A stretch of 64,000 bases of DNA from Heterobilharzia americana (Eukaryota; Platyhelminthes; Trematoda; Strigeidida; Schistosomatidae). Below are positions 33,015 to 45,391 of the stretch, piece after piece. Numbering within the stretch: position 1 is the stretch's first letter; each line of letters opens with the position of its first letter. The DNA lies in the NCBI GenBank assembly GCA_944470555.2, contig OX104134.1:68380678-68444677 (forward strand), written 5' to 3'. The notes under the pieces were generated by a model. It did no database searches, had not been told where the DNA came from, and saw only the letters and a list, made by a program, of their open reading frames with translations. The position numbers were made by a program, and so were the translations under genes.

Positions 33015-35405
33015 GTAAGTAAAATTTTTGAATATTCAATATTCAAATTTTCATTTGTCAGGCGAATAGTTTAGTGGAAAGATTGATAGACAAAGGTAAC
33101 TTTGCACCATATATAAGCGAAAATTATACATTTTGTATTATCGTCATTGTAAATTTGAGACTTAGAATCCGGGTTATGGACCGTGAGCTACATTTTACCT
33201 ACTTTGTTCTGAGTAGCTGTTTTGTTATATTCATCCCTAATACACACATTGATTATCTCGATATTAGAGGTAGTCGACCTTTTGTGACTTCGCCATGAAT
33301 GAGTTCGAATATATTTGGCTCACTTTGTGTCACATAATCGGATAGTATCACCTCAAAAATCATAGATATTTATTTTGCATCGTTACACATAATTATGCAT
33401 GTTTTTACTGAGTTTAATACTCATGAATGCTGAATTGTATAGTTTTTAGTAGCATTTATTGCTTTTGATGTAATTTTTTCAAAGCAATTCATAAAGTCTG
33501 AATACAACTATCATTTCGAAATACAAAATATAATATTTTATTAACAGAGTCTTGTTTAGGAATAAAGTTATGTAGTTTAGGCGGAATCAGTATGGTAGGA
33601 CTATAAACACTCACTTTATTTTGGATAGTTGTTTCATCGGTCTACGAAATCTAGACACTTATCCGATGCTTCACCCATAGCTTCTGACCAGAAGATGTGG
33701 AAGAGATAAAGGGAAAAAAGAAAATATTTATTGCGTGAAAATAACTAGGTAGCTAATTCATAAGAAAAGAATGTAAACAGGTTTGTGAGAATTTATATCT
33801 TTTAGTATTTGTTAACTCAGATAAAAAGCAATTATGTCAATGATGCATGAGGAATTTAGAGAAGCGCACCGAATTCAATCTTAATGTGGTTTTCATTGGG
33901 GAGTGATTGAACTGTTTTCAGTCAGTAATTAGCCGCTCTTTCTTTCAAATTTAACTTTTTCCTTTTTCAGCAATGTATCCTTATGGATTTACTGGAGTAA
34001 AGCTGTAAACTTTTATTTCTCATGTTAAATAAATCATTAGTTTTCTGAGGTGTATTTCAAACGTCAATGTCTAAGGATGGCAGTCAGTCAATTTGAGATA
34101 GCATGATTCTTTCCAGGAGTCGAACTACTCCCTAGAGGTCATGTGGTTGACTTGGAGTATGCAGATGATATTGTCCTGCTGGGTGAAGACGCTGACAAAA
34201 TACAGAGTCTTGTAAATGCGTTGAACGAAATCTAAGTATGTTTGGTTAGCATGTGTTTCGTACCTATGAAATGCAGTATGTTACGCGTGGACTGGTCTGT
34301 AACTGCTCCCAGTTTAATGATGAGAGGTGAATTGTGGGATGTGTCGACCACTGCACCAACCCAAACGGATTGGTTACTGATGAAATCTTAACTCGGATAC
34401 AGAAAGCCCGTTTTACATTTGTCAAATAGCCTCATCTGCGGCGTAGACTGGCGAGATATCTATCAAAGGACGACTATACTACACTGCAATGCGTTGTGAC
34501 TTGTTATACTGTTGTGAAATATGGCCGTTAAGAATAGAAAACACGAAGTGATTAAGGGTTTTGATCATAGACGTTTTGGTAGCATTGCTCACATATAGGG
34601 AAGTCACTGTGTAAACAACGTTGAGGTCAGGCGAAGGGTATTAGGCGAGACAGTTAAGTCTATTGATGAGATTGGGAATCGTCATCAACTAAGATGGCTC
34701 TCATGTGTATTGCACATGCCGTGACATCGCCTACTTCGAAGTGCCATTCTAGTAGAATTTGGATTTGGTTAGAAGAGGGTTCAGGGTGACCAGACCAAAA
34801 CGTGACACGTTGGTGAAGTCCTTGAGTGTTTATCTGAGCGGTTTATGGAGGTGCAGAGTCCATGACTGGGGTTCCCGAGACGATAGGAGTTAGTGGTTGA
34901 AGTCTCTTGTTGATGTGATTGGAAATCGGTCACAATGATGCAGATGAATTCATTCCTTGACATCTTCTAAAGCTTGAATATTCCCACTAACCTTTATTTT
35001 CAAATTGTTTATTCTCTCGCACAACATTGTCTACGTTATTACTACTCTTTTTCTATTCACCTGTTTTTTGTTTACTGGTGTGAAGTGTGGCAGCTTGAGC
35101 CAGTGCATTTGTATGCGTGGTTTTACGTTGATTTTGCTAGCCAGTCAGAGAGAGTTAGCTAGCGTTGACGGTTGTCTAGTGGGTATCTTCGGATTCAGAA
35201 TCTGTGAAGTTATATTTATCTAGTTGGTATAAGGCATAGATTGCTATTATTTTCTTTCTTATAGTTTTTTTTACTATAACCTAGGTGCATGGAGAAATCA
35301 CTCCAAGTTATACTTTACTTTGAGTTGTTAGTCTCTTTAAGTGGCATACTTTGCTCTTTACCCTCTAACCTTCCTCCTACTTTTTCTTTTTCTTTCTTAT
35401 TGTAG
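33015..35405 (+). other. Intron between exons h and i
   Basis: 2.4 kb; holds the RTE-like family B copy at 34100-35170. No other element recognised. Confidence 0.8.
34100..35170 (+). pseudogene. RTE-like family B, 5'-truncated copy retaining the YADD box
   Basis: Begins in the RT palm: HVVDLEYADDIVLLGEDADK (about 34140-34200), the only family B copy here with the catalytic aspartates. Downstream it has many stops and frameshifts, with recognisable landmarks (VDHCTNP, CEIWPLR, RHQLRWL) and a 3' UTR with GTGAAGTGTGGCAGCTTG. Confidence 0.78.
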
Positions 35406-35597
35406 ATTTTGTAGTGAATTACTAAGTGCAGTTGGCTTTGATTGGTTCTACTTATTGTTGCGTCCAAATATCCATCCATCTACTATTTCACATGCACTAC
35501 ACTTATTATTATTAGTAATTTTAAATCCTGGCCATTCTTTCACTTGTAATTATTCTACATTACAACAAAATTTATCTTTTGTTCTCACACAAATGGA
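35406..35597 (+). CDS. WDFY3: WDFY3-like middle region, exon i
   Basis: Encodes KFCSELLSAVGFDWFYLLLR then HPSTISHALHLLLLVILN and QQNLSFVLTQM; the family motif LGFDWIMMFM is matched by VGFDWFYLLL. The open frame continues to a stop at 35650-35652, but homology resumes in another frame, so the exon most likely ends at 35597 with donor GTCAAA. Confidence 0.88.
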
Positions 35598-35682
35598 GTC
35601 AAACGATTCTCATAGTGATCCGGTGTCTGCAAATCATCTTCAAAGTGTTTAGAAAACGATCGTGTTATCGCTTTTCGCTTAG
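35598..35682 (+). other. 85-base intron inferred between exons i and j
   Basis: A frame change is needed between the conserved FDW block and the conserved SAGRWL block. Removing 35598-35682 (GTCAAA...TTTTCGCTTAG) joins QM-E-MSAGRWL in frame and gives a gap-free match to the family sequence around LSGGGWL. The acceptor is good but the donor is weak. The alternative 70-base intron at about 35545 fits the homology less well. Confidence 0.6.
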
Positions 35683-35750
35683 GATGTCTGCTGGACGATG
35701 GTTACGTGGCTGTGAAATTTTGCTGAAGAAAAGACATGGATTGTTGATCG
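35683..35750 (+). CDS. WDFY3: WDFY3-like middle region, exon j
   Basis: Encodes MSAGRWLRGCEILLKKRHGL LI in a frame different from exon i. This matches the family segment around GGGWLEQTDSVLTNKIGTVLG. Ends one base into a codon at a GTATGT donor and joins exon k in phase. Confidence 0.8.
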
Positions 35751-38340
35751 GTATGTTTTCAATGTTGCTTTGGTTCTTAAGGATGATTTATAAATACATA
35801 ACTTTTTTATCGAAATTATATCACCGACTGTAATAGGAAGCAATCTTGGGCTAATGTCAATCGGCTCAGGTTGTTGCTTTTCACAACAGTTTAGCAGGAT
35901 GTAACTGGGGATAAGATAAGGTATTTCAAATAGCTGGAATATTGATACAAATAAATCAGAAATGGTTTATCGTAAGATGATTATAAGATGTTTAGAAAAT
36001 ACAGAGAAGTGAAAAGGTAACACTTTTGGTAGGTAGGTAAGTAGTATTTCTTGTCGTAGAACACTGTAACGTTCATCTCTGCTGTCTACAGGTGCGGTCA
36101 TTTCTAGTCGTTTGAAATCCTTGCAGAAAAGAATCAAATTTAAAGATTTACTACAATAGTAATCTCTTTATTCCAAACAATACTTCTAATATTTAGACGA
36201 CGAAATATGCCCATTGGGTCATGGAGAAAGGAAGAGATAATTCAGCGAAGAAAATGTTTTCCGACGATATCATTTTCTCAAGCTGTACAACCGTATTTAT
36301 TTATAACATAAACATATAACAGTCTATTACCAAACAATAGTGTATAATCGCATTATTAAGCTAGTGCTAAAAAACGAAATCAAGAATGGAAAGTAGTTGC
36401 GTAATAATCTTTTAGACAGTGAAAATGATGAGGAGGGCAGGGAAGACAAGGTGAAAATTGTTGGTAGATGAGATATGTGAATATTGAGTGTCCACTTGGT
36501 AGATAGATAGATGTAAAGGTGAAGAATGATACGAGGGTCATAATGAAGGTGATAATAAACTAACTAATTATAATGAAATCGAAACATTGTGGGTGTCAAG
36601 ACCATGGTAAGATAAGAGATTGAACGTACTTTTTTCTGCACACAGCGATCAAGCTTGAATTGATGAATTACCAGTGCTTCTGTTGTACACAACTGTCGAT
36701 GGCGTACTCCCTTTAAACTATCCCATTCGACTCGATAAATGACACTGAAGGAGAACTCTAGTCGAGCTTTATATCCAGAGTTAACCAGATGTTCAAGAAT
36801 TGAACTATCAATTGATTTACATTCTCCCCTCGATAACCATGCAGGATAGTGCTCAGAGATACGTTTGGAAAGTGCGCGCTCTGTACGGCCTATATAATAA
36901 GCTCCGCGGGAGCAAGTAAGTTTGTAGACACATATTGAGTTGCCCCAAAGCGGCAGCTTGTCTTTAACGCACCCCGGAACCAATTGCTGGCTAGAGAAGC
37001 TTCGCAGAAAAGAATGTCTTCTTCAGCGATCTGGACAGCCGACTCTTCAGGATTTCTGCTTTTGAAACCAACGTTCATAAACAAGGTCTTCTTTGTAATT
37101 GTGAGTACTTACTCTGTGTTTTGTTTTGCTGTCAAGTTCTTCTCTATAAATCTGGATGGATATCCATTTTGTATGAGAATCTTCCGTAGTGTGTCTAATT
37201 CGTCCTGATGCTAAATAATGGATCGAATTCCCTTTTCTTCTAAGAGGTACTCGGTTTTAGAAATTCAAGTATTGTCTATTCCACGTTCCCATGCAGACCT
37301 GCGTAAAGCAAAACTTTGAAATATTCATAAAAGTAGATTTGTAAGTGATCTTCAATGTTTTGGAATTTTGTGATCACACTTTTATCCAATGAGATGATCA
37401 TATATGACGTTGAGACAAATATTCATCTTAAAGCACATTGATCGATGATGGATGTTTCCGGTGTTCCCGACGTTTTCAATTGTGTAAGTTTTAAAATTCT
37501 CAGCTTTAAGGCTTCAAACATTGCCGCTCAGAACAACAGTTATTTAGTTCATTTCCTCACACTCTATTTAAACCTGGCGCTCGATAAGATTCCTTCCTAT
37601 TACTTGGACTCCATCACATGTTCTGGTGGCTGCATATGCAACGTATTTCTTTGTTATATTAATCAGCACATGTTCACAACTTCATCTTTTAACTTACTTT
37701 ACTTTCTGCTGCAATTTTTCCTGATTATTTATAACTTGTTATTTGATTAACATGAAAAGTTCAGAAATATTGTCAATTGAACACCTATAACCTTTTTATA
37801 CCTTCCACCTTTAACTACTATTCTTGATGGCCAGAAACGAAGATTGGATTGTGGCATGGTGTACTCTCTTCTTGATATAGTTGTAAAGATTTTATTTCCT
37901 GGTAGTTTTAACGATGAGTTCTACGATGAAGCCTTTGAGTTTGTTCTGTGACTTTATCAATTTTATGATAGGTTCATCGTAGTTTCCTACTTGAAGTTGA
38001 TACTTTCTAATTTGTTTAGCTTGTGATGTGAAATGATTTTATGATTATTTTACGTTGTCCGTAATGTAGGATGAGCATGAATTTAGCATTAAATACATGA
38101 TCACTCGTCTTTAAACTGGTCTTTACTAGTTTTAATCAGCATTCCACATATTGAGCACAATAGTATTTCTAAAGCAATAGATTAACAGACTAATCGTTAC
38201 AACTGTTAAGTTCTCAAATGTAAAAATCTTATTTTTTCAACATTTAAAATTTATTCCGTTTGCAATCAAGTGTACTTTTATGTGTCAGTAATCTTATGCT
38301 TTTTCTTCTCATTTAATTTCATATGGTTTTCTTTTGGTAG
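35751..38340 (+). other. Intron between exons j and k
   Basis: 2.6 kb; about 1.1 kb of it is the minus-strand Penelope-like element at 36240-37330. The remainder is AT-rich. Confidence 0.8.
36240..37330 (-). pseudogene. Penelope-like element (family A), C-terminal part with GIY-YIG endonuclease
   Basis: Minus strand. From the upstream side: RKILIQNGYPSRFIEKNL (about 37140-37200), VGFKSRNPEESAVQIAEED (about 37020-37080), then KDKLPLWGNSICVYKLTCSR, the GIY-YIG core AYYIGRTERALSKRISEHYP, VIYRVEW and EALVIHQFKLDRCVQKKV. The RT domain is missing (5' truncation), and a frameshift sits near 36960. GIY-YIG nucleases fused behind an RT define Penelope-like retroelements. The 3' UTR near 36240-36290 resembles those at 47400 and 56640. 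Confidence 0.85.
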
Positions 38341-38546
38341 ACAATTCTAAAGGTTCAACGAAGCATAAAACTCCACTTCGTTATACTTCAGCTCTTCGAG
38401 ATCTTAAACTCTCATCATGTCAACAACAAGGATTTACTGTGCTACAAATTCTACTACCATATCATTTAGACTTAATTGAAACATACCTGTTTCTCTTCGC
38501 CTTACTTTTAAAAATACCAGTACGATGTATGCCAAAAAATGCAAAG
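38341..38546 (+). CDS. WDFY3: WDFY3-like middle region, exon k
   Basis: Encodes LRYTSALRDLKLSSCQQQGF then TVLQILLPYHLDLIETYLFL and FALLLKIPVRCMPKNAK. The family equivalent is FPVLQSFLPKHTNVPALYFL with LMALFLQQPV. In phase with exon j (Asp codon split) and ends in phase 0 at GTAAAT. Confidence 0.92.
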
Positions 38547-40571
38547 GTAAATAACCGTGAATAATGAATGCTTAATCTTTTTGCTTTTCATTGTTAAACA
38601 TCTTTACTAATAATTTAACATGAGTATGCATAGAAACCGATTGAAATGGAAAAATTACAACCTTGACATTATTTCTAAGTATATTTTGGTAGTTCTTTCT
38701 TTTACTTGACAACTCAATCAGTGACGCGAAAGTGTTACATTTTTTCTAAAAGTGGCCTGACTTGTTTTAACCGCAGTAATTGCTGATTTCTTTTCTCAAG
38801 CCATTTACCTTTAACAATAGTGAATTATTCCTCTACGCTAATAAAAATCATCGTATATTTGTATCCAACTACAAACTAAAGTCAGGAATATAGAATATTG
38901 CTGGTAAGGATATTTAGCAATCCTCATTAGAAGTCTTTTATCAATAGCTATGAATCCTTTACACTGACTGTGGTTACATATTTATTACAACCGACAAGTA
39001 AAAGGTATTGCAAAATTAGTGTTGACCGGGTGTTGGATTTTTAGCAGACGGATTTACTTTATTCAGTTTACTCACCTCAGTTGAAGGAACAGTTTTTACC
39101 TGTGTTAAGGGCTATGAAGTGTATATCGACAGAAAACCATGACATAGGTTTCACAATTACTGACTCTTGTGTAAAGTGAATTTGTAGTGGTGAGAAAACC
39201 GTTTTCGCTTTAGTAATTTGAACCTGTATCACTCAGGGCCGAAGTTGGAGGATTTATCACTAAACCTTTTATGCCACTACTGATCTCTTTAACACTGAAA
39301 TAGGTACACTAGTCTGTCACCAGTGTATAAATGATTTAGTAGTTTTGTCTTTAGAGATAAATGCTGACAGAAGTCTGTAGTTCAAGTTCGTAATCTATCC
39401 ATCAGGTTTGGTGACGCAACACTGCGGTGCACTGTTTTTTTTATTTATCCTTTTTTTAAACGAGTGAATGTAAGAGTCCGAGTGAAATAATAAGAAAGGT
39501 GCGAACGATACTAATGCGATGTGAGGCAGTTGAACTGGATACGAATAGGGACCTTTCTCCTTCAGAAACTGTACTGACCCGTAAATATTAGTAGTCAAAG
39601 ACTGAGCTTTGACTGTAAGAAAGGAACTTTATTCAGCAAAAAATAATTCATTTACTTGCAGTTTTCATAAACACAAAACCGCTAGGTCAAAAATTAAATG
39701 CTTATTTTGATTAATCAACTATAGGATAAACTGTCCGATAAGGTTTTTCCAGACTACACAGTAACATCAAACAATAAGTGAAATACCAACACTTCTACGT
39801 TAGCGGCTGATGACTTAAAAATGCTGATTTCTATTTGGCTGCTTTGTATCATGTATCAACATTAATTTCTTCATGATATAGTGTCATTGTTAATCATATG
39901 ATGGTAAAAATCACTTCATTCCCGAACATTCAGCAGAATAATAACGCTTATTCTTCGCTCTTTCGTTGCATTATTTATTGCATAACTGAATGCACTGTCA
40001 GTTAACACCAGCAGTTTACAGATTATAGAAGTTGGTATAACTACGTGTTTCAAGTTGTCATACTTCGCATTGACACATCAAGGTGGAATTTAGTAAGAGT
40101 AAAGCCAAGGAAGTGCAAATTAATTAATCGCGAAATACCTCCATTTAAACATTAATAGAGAAGCTAAAAGACTGTTACAGCTAAAATAATTATCTTTTTA
40201 TCGGTTTATTTCCAAACTTGCACATTCAATAATATATAGTGCAAAACATAAGAAATTCTAGAGGAATTTACTGCCAAAACCACTTTCAATCTATCAACGA
40301 AGATAAATATTGCAAGTGAGTGTGGGTATGTTATGTAACATCGCAAAATCCTGAGAAACTTTAGGAATTGAGCGAGTGAAAATGGGAAACGAGATAAGAA
40401 GTATCACGTTATAATAAGTTTTTTATTTTTCTGGGAAATTATAAGACAAGTGAGCGATACAAATTACAGAGCAATAATTTTAATATATCTAAATAAAATG
40501 GCTGTACATTTTTTTTTTCGACTTATACTTAAGGCCCTGAATTACGCTACTGTTAATTTTTCCGCTGTATG

Positions 40572-40573
<2 letters not shown>

Positions 40574-40622
<49 letters not shown>
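40574..40622. repeat. (AT)n microsatellite
   Basis: Uninterrupted AT run of about 49 bases. Confidence 0.97.
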
Positions 40623-40624
<2 letters not shown>

Positions 40625-41162
40625 CTAATAGTGGGTTTCAATAATGACCATATCGTCCGATTGATGATGTTGGTTCGAAACTGAATATGTATTACGATTG
40701 TATGTATTTCGGTTGAAAATGTGTTATTATTGAACACTGGTATTTCGTTTTCTCAGAGATTCTAGTTTTTTTTTTATTGGTGACCGGACTTTGAAACTTA
40801 TTTACTGTAATTTATTGAATGCAAGAATTATGTTTGAATGCGAAAGAAACTGTGTTTAACCGTTGAAGATAGACATTCTGAATCCTCTTGTAACTCAGTT
40901 TTTTTTTTCGCATCCAGTCATCCCGAAAGTCTGTTATCGGAAATTTTTGTTGTGTATGAACCTGAAGTTTTATTGGCACTCAACATATCCCGTTTTGTGT
41001 ATCACACTAAATTATATTACAGATGTATATCTTAATCGAGTCAAATTTGTAATTAGGTAAGATAACTATTTCAAACTGGTGGGTTTGCTGGAAAATTGAG
41101 TAGGTCTTATTTGAGTAAAGTCTTTGGAAAACTCTCGTCGTTATATTCATCATCGTGACTCT

Positions 41163-41312
41163 TAGTGGAATCTATGACGCGTTTTCGTCCTATTTGGGAC
41201 TTATCAGCTTGATGTACCTACACCCCAGTGAATGCTGTTCCCACTGAGACTCGAGCCCGGTACATATCGCTTGAAACGCAAAAACGTTATGCGCCAGGCC
41301 ACAAGTATCAAA
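41163..41312 (-). repeat. Alpha-type tRNA-derived SINE with hammerhead ribozyme relic
   Basis: Minus strand: an A-box-like GTGGCCTGGCG near 41300, a B-box-like GGGCTCGAGTCTC near 41245, then AGGTACATCAAGCTGATAAG, TCCCAAATAGGACG, AAAACGCG and GATTCCACT. This follows the schistosome hammerhead layout (stem I strand, CUGANGA, GTCC-loop-GGAC stem II, GAAAC, stem III, stem I return). Stem II is perfect. The core reads CUGAUAA, so the catalytic G is replaced by A, and GAAAC has an extra A. Probably inactive. Confidence 0.78.
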
Positions 41313-41500
41313 CAACGATTCTCGTCATTATTAGTTTTAAATGATCTGGGTAGAAGCGCTTTATAAAATTGCTTTTCGCCTTTTACTATCATTGAACTCT
41401 GTGAATTTTTTCTAGTTATTGATTACTACTAACTACGTTTTGCATTCAGAAAAGTTATTCTCTCTGTTTTTCTCTTTTTTATATTTTATTCGAACTCTAG

Positions 41501-41959
41501 TTTGATTTTGATACATTTTATTCATTTATCGCATACGAAAATAATTGTATTTCTCCAACGTTAATGAGACGTGAGATAGACTCTACCGGTACTACTATGG
41601 CTGATCGTTCAACTCATTGTACATCATTTATTTCATCTCTTCCTTCTACTACTTTTGGAACATCTACCAGTGTAAGCAGTTTGATGAGTGGATTTTTCAG
41701 TGGATCGGGTGGAAGTCGCCGGATCGCTCCTTCAACTACAAGTCCTGTGGTAACTGCACCAAATGCCTCCGGAAATACTAATAGTTCCAACAAACTTAGT
41801 AGTAATGCACCAATGATATCGCATTTGCAAGCATCAACATTTTCAGGAGCGACAAACAATAACTTCACACCATCACTTACTAATGCTTATTCAAATCAGG
41901 TTATATGTCCAGAAGCTGGGACGCTGATTTTACAGCTTATTCGTATATTGGTTTATCGG
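41501..41959 (+). CDS. WDFY3: WDFY3-like middle region, exon l, with a long low-complexity insertion
   Basis: Starts FDFDTFYSFIAYENNC (family: FDLDSIWTFIFG) and ends VICPEAGTLILQLIRILVYR (family: CTEAVFLLLGMLRSML). Between them lie about 110 residues dominated by Ser, Thr, Asn and Gly, with no counterpart of that length in the human protein as recalled. 153 codons, phase 0 at both ends, acceptor CTCTAG, donor GTACTG. Confidence 0.88.
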
Positions 41960-44745
41960 GTACTGTTTGCTTTTTTGCGTAGTTTAAAATGTGAATACTG
42001 TGCTTTATTGTATAAATTGCCTTACTTTCGAAGTTAACGGCTTGACGAGAAAGTGTTATAAGTTAAGTTCATTCAGACCCCAGTGATTTGTAATGCATTT
42101 TAACAATCCGCTTCAGGCTTATGTACTAAGTTATGAATCACACTTGACCTTTAAAGGTTTGTTGTACTTCGCGGTTTAAACTGATTTGGATGAAGCTAGA
42201 TCGGAAACTGAGGATTCATTGTTTAAACGTCGAGTGTGTAGGCTAATTAGTCACATTTTAAGGCCTCTCTACTAACTTGGTCGTAAATTATCTAGATAGG
42301 TAATGTAATCAGTGAATACTGTTTAGTTATATCGATAACATTCGAAAACACCAGTCAGTGGTAGCTTACAAATGCTTCGTGTATAAATATTGACTGCAAA
42401 TACTGTGAAAGGATTAACTTTTGTTCACCACAAAACAAATAAATAATATAACTCAGCAACTAGATGTTAGGTTTTAGCATCTGACAGTGTCATGTATTGA
42501 GTAAAGCCTTGTTATGCCGCTTGACTGTCCAAACGTTGGTAGGTAGAGGGAAGTTCGGACCAGTGACCCACAGATTAAGTACTTGAACCTTCAACTTGCC
42601 TTCTAGGTTTTCAAATGGTTTGATTTAGTTGACTAGGATTTCAGTCCGTTACAAAAACAGTTACAAATGAAATAATTACATCCACTGAGATAATGTGGTA
42701 CGCACAACAATGTCATATAAGTTCTATGCAATTTGTATAACATATTCAAACCGTACAAAAGTACTGCTCGAAATACAAATCCCAATTACGTATTTTTTTT
42801 CTTGGAATTTTGCTTGAACGTTTTTTGAAATTTTGCCATTCACTCGATTTATTTTTGTTTGATTTATTGTCTAATATCATCCTTATTTAATATGACTGAA
42901 AGCTCACCAGCGTGATACATATACAGTTTTCATCCCATTTCACTCTGTATATGTCCTCAATTTTGTTCTTTCTAATGATCTTGTTTTTGGTGTTTCGGCT
43001 TATTGATTGGTTTAAACTTCCGATTTCCAACAAATTGGCTCATAAAGCTAAATCCATTTTCACTTTGGGTTTCGGGAACGGGTTTATCATCATGGCCTAT
43101 CGTATATTAGGTGTGCTTTACAGTCTGGTGTGCATATATGAACCATGTTACTGATATGAACACGACATCACATCTGGATTTCATCTTCTCTTAGTGTGCT
43201 GTTGTTTGTTCTGAAATGAGGTAGTTCTATTCTATTTCCTACTATGTACCGGTTAGTCAGGCTCTCTTTGAAGTTTATTTTCATGTAATTTTTGAATTCA
43301 TTACAATTGTCATCAACACCATTCATTCCATATTAGATTTGTTTATTTGATATATAGTGCACAGTGATGCAGTATTATTTACTTGATGACGTTTCTAGCA
43401 TAAATTATGGCTCATAATCATATCAATGTGATCACGCTACTTTCAACATTTGATTTTTATAGTTGCGTCACCTGATATTCGTTGTTTCTTTAGGTAGAAA
43501 AACTTCCCACATCTCAGGTATAGCTGTTTCATCATTCCTATTACATGTCTTTGATGTTGATTCGATGAACAAAGATTCAGTAATCAATCTCTCTCTCCAC
43601 CTATTTATATTGGGCTTAAGTACAGTGGTTTTATCCCACCCTACTGGGTGGCTGTGTGTGTTAATGCATGCATTGCAACAGCTAAGTGCTTTTCTAGATT
43701 ACTGATCTTATTCGGATCTTTCATTCTATATTTAGCTAAATTCCTATGTTCGGCTATTCTAACTGACCCGGATCTACTAGTTTGACCTATGTACTTGAGT
43801 CATTACATGGAATTTGATAGATGAGATTATTTTGCTTAATTGGATCTATGGGATCCTTAAGCCGGCAAAGCTTATCTCTGAGTGAGCTTGTTGATTTAAA
43901 TGCTGTGATAATTCCAGCCTTGTTGAGAATCCTACGTAAAATTTCTAATGTACCTTCCTCATAGTGTAATACAATAGAGATTTCGAATTTATTTCTACTC
44001 ATGTTGTTGCTATTATTTGTATTCGCATTACTGTTATCATTTTGTTTCCTACGTGTTCGTACAAATTTCCTAATAAACTGTATAGGATAATTATTAACGC
44101 TTATATGTTTTAGTTCCTTGTTTAAATACTCACAACGGCTAGTGAGTTTTTAGCTCTCACTTAGAAATTTGAGAAGACCCGCCGTAACTGACATTGTACG
44201 AGATGATCTGAACTCTAGATATCTGTTAGAATGTGTCAGTTTCCTGTCAACCGTAGAATCCAAACCATGGTCTCTCCTTCCTTTTGTTGCATAATGTAGC
44301 ATAAGTAATTATCCTTGTCCATTTTCTACGTCGTAAGTGATTTGGATTGCGTCCACTACTGTATCAGTACTTGTATTTTAGTTTGTTTATTAGATGTCAT
44401 ATTCATATGAATATGGACAGTAAATCGTCTTCAAAGCGTTATCCAGTAAACAACACTGTCTCACTGTGTGAGATGTTTAATATTAGCAAACTGTAATGTA
44501 ATTAAAGCGTACCACAGGGACCATGCTTTACTACCATATCAGTGTTAATACTTTTCAGGAAATTACGGTTCGCCTACTTTGTATTTTTGTCATTTTGAAC
44601 TTTCTCGCACTGAGTTACTTAGTCACCTAGCCTCAGTGTATGACACATAATTGATATTGAGATGATTGTGTTGTTTGGTGGAAAAGTCAAATTATGTTTT
44701 TGATCCTTTCCTTTCTCTGTCTTTTGTCATTTTTTATTCCTTTAG
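41960..44745 (+). other. Intron between exons l and m
   Basis: 2.8 kb; contains the minus-strand Penelope-like family B copy (43320-44400). About 42530-42630 has a faint SINE-like pattern; otherwise nothing. Confidence 0.8.
43320..44400 (-). pseudogene. Penelope-like element (family B), C-terminal GIY-YIG part and 3' end
   Basis: Minus strand: EILRRILNKAGIITAF, LRDKLCRLKDPIDPIKQNNL then YQIPCNDSS, a frame break, and YIGQTSRSGSVRIAEHRNLA, the GIY-YIG core. A C-terminal part containing CCNACINTHSHPVGWDKT follows. The 3' UTR (43320-43440) ends with the TTACTTGATGACGTTTC sequence also found at 5640 and in the 31.9 kb palindrome. The RT part upstream (above about 44000) is badly eroded. This family differs clearly from family A in the GIY-YIG region. 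Confidence 0.8.
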
Positions 44746-44997
44746 CCTGAATCATTGCAACACGCAAAGCTGACAGAATTTGTAGGTCTGCTGGTAATGA
44801 AAAGCTTTAATGTACAAGAGAATATTGAATCAGCTGTTGTCATGCTTAAATTTTTGATCTATCTTTACCAATCAAAACCGGCAATTCGACTTGTCTTCAC
44901 AACCTCAAGTCTCTTGACAAATTTGATAGGATTACTTATTCCTTTTACACAAATTACAACTGATGTTACCGCTCATCATAATCCTTTAAGACGCTTG
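44746..44997 (+). CDS. WDFY3: WDFY3-like middle region, exon m
   Basis: Encodes PESLQHAKLTEFVGLLVMKS, then AVVMLKFLIYLYQSKPAIRL and LLTNLIGLLIPFTQITTDVT. The family equivalent reads LMQFFRYLYHNVPDLASMW and FLCALAATVFPFNI. 84 codons, phase 0 at both ends. Confidence 0.9.
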
Positions 44998-45326
44998 GTA
45001 AGTTTCTTTTGCTGGAGATGTTTGTGTGCCTGATTTCTAACTTTTTGTTTATACCCTCTTTTTGTATTCGCTTTGTTCAAGACTTATCTGTATGCCAGTT
45101 GATTGTATGCAGACGACTGGTATGCTTATTACCCTGGAACGACTGATAATTTATTTAGATTTGTAGTCTATTCTGCTATCAAAGCGCCACTTAAATTACT
45201 TCTCATCGCTTTTACATGACGAGAATTACATTGCTATGCATCAGAATATATGTTATGGTTTCAATTAATTTATCTTAGTATGTTGATGTAAAAGTTTTAT
45301 ACTCTCATAGTCTTCACTTAATGCAG

Positions 45327-45329
<3 letters not shown>

Positions 45330-45387
<58 letters not shown>
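45330..45387. repeat. (AT)n microsatellite
   Basis: Uninterrupted AT run of about 58 bases. Confidence 0.97.

Positions 45388-45391
<4 letters not shown>

Larger units (their letters stand above)
38547..41500 (+). other. Intron between exons k and l
   Basis: Nearly 3 kb. Contains an (AT)n tract (40574-40622) and a minus-strand SINE with hammerhead relic (41163-41312). The rest (38550-40570) shows nothing recognisable. Confidence 0.8.

Noticed and set aside
41614..41868. Open frame on the minus strand opposite exon l
   Set aside because: Shadow of the low-complexity coding sequence on the + strand.
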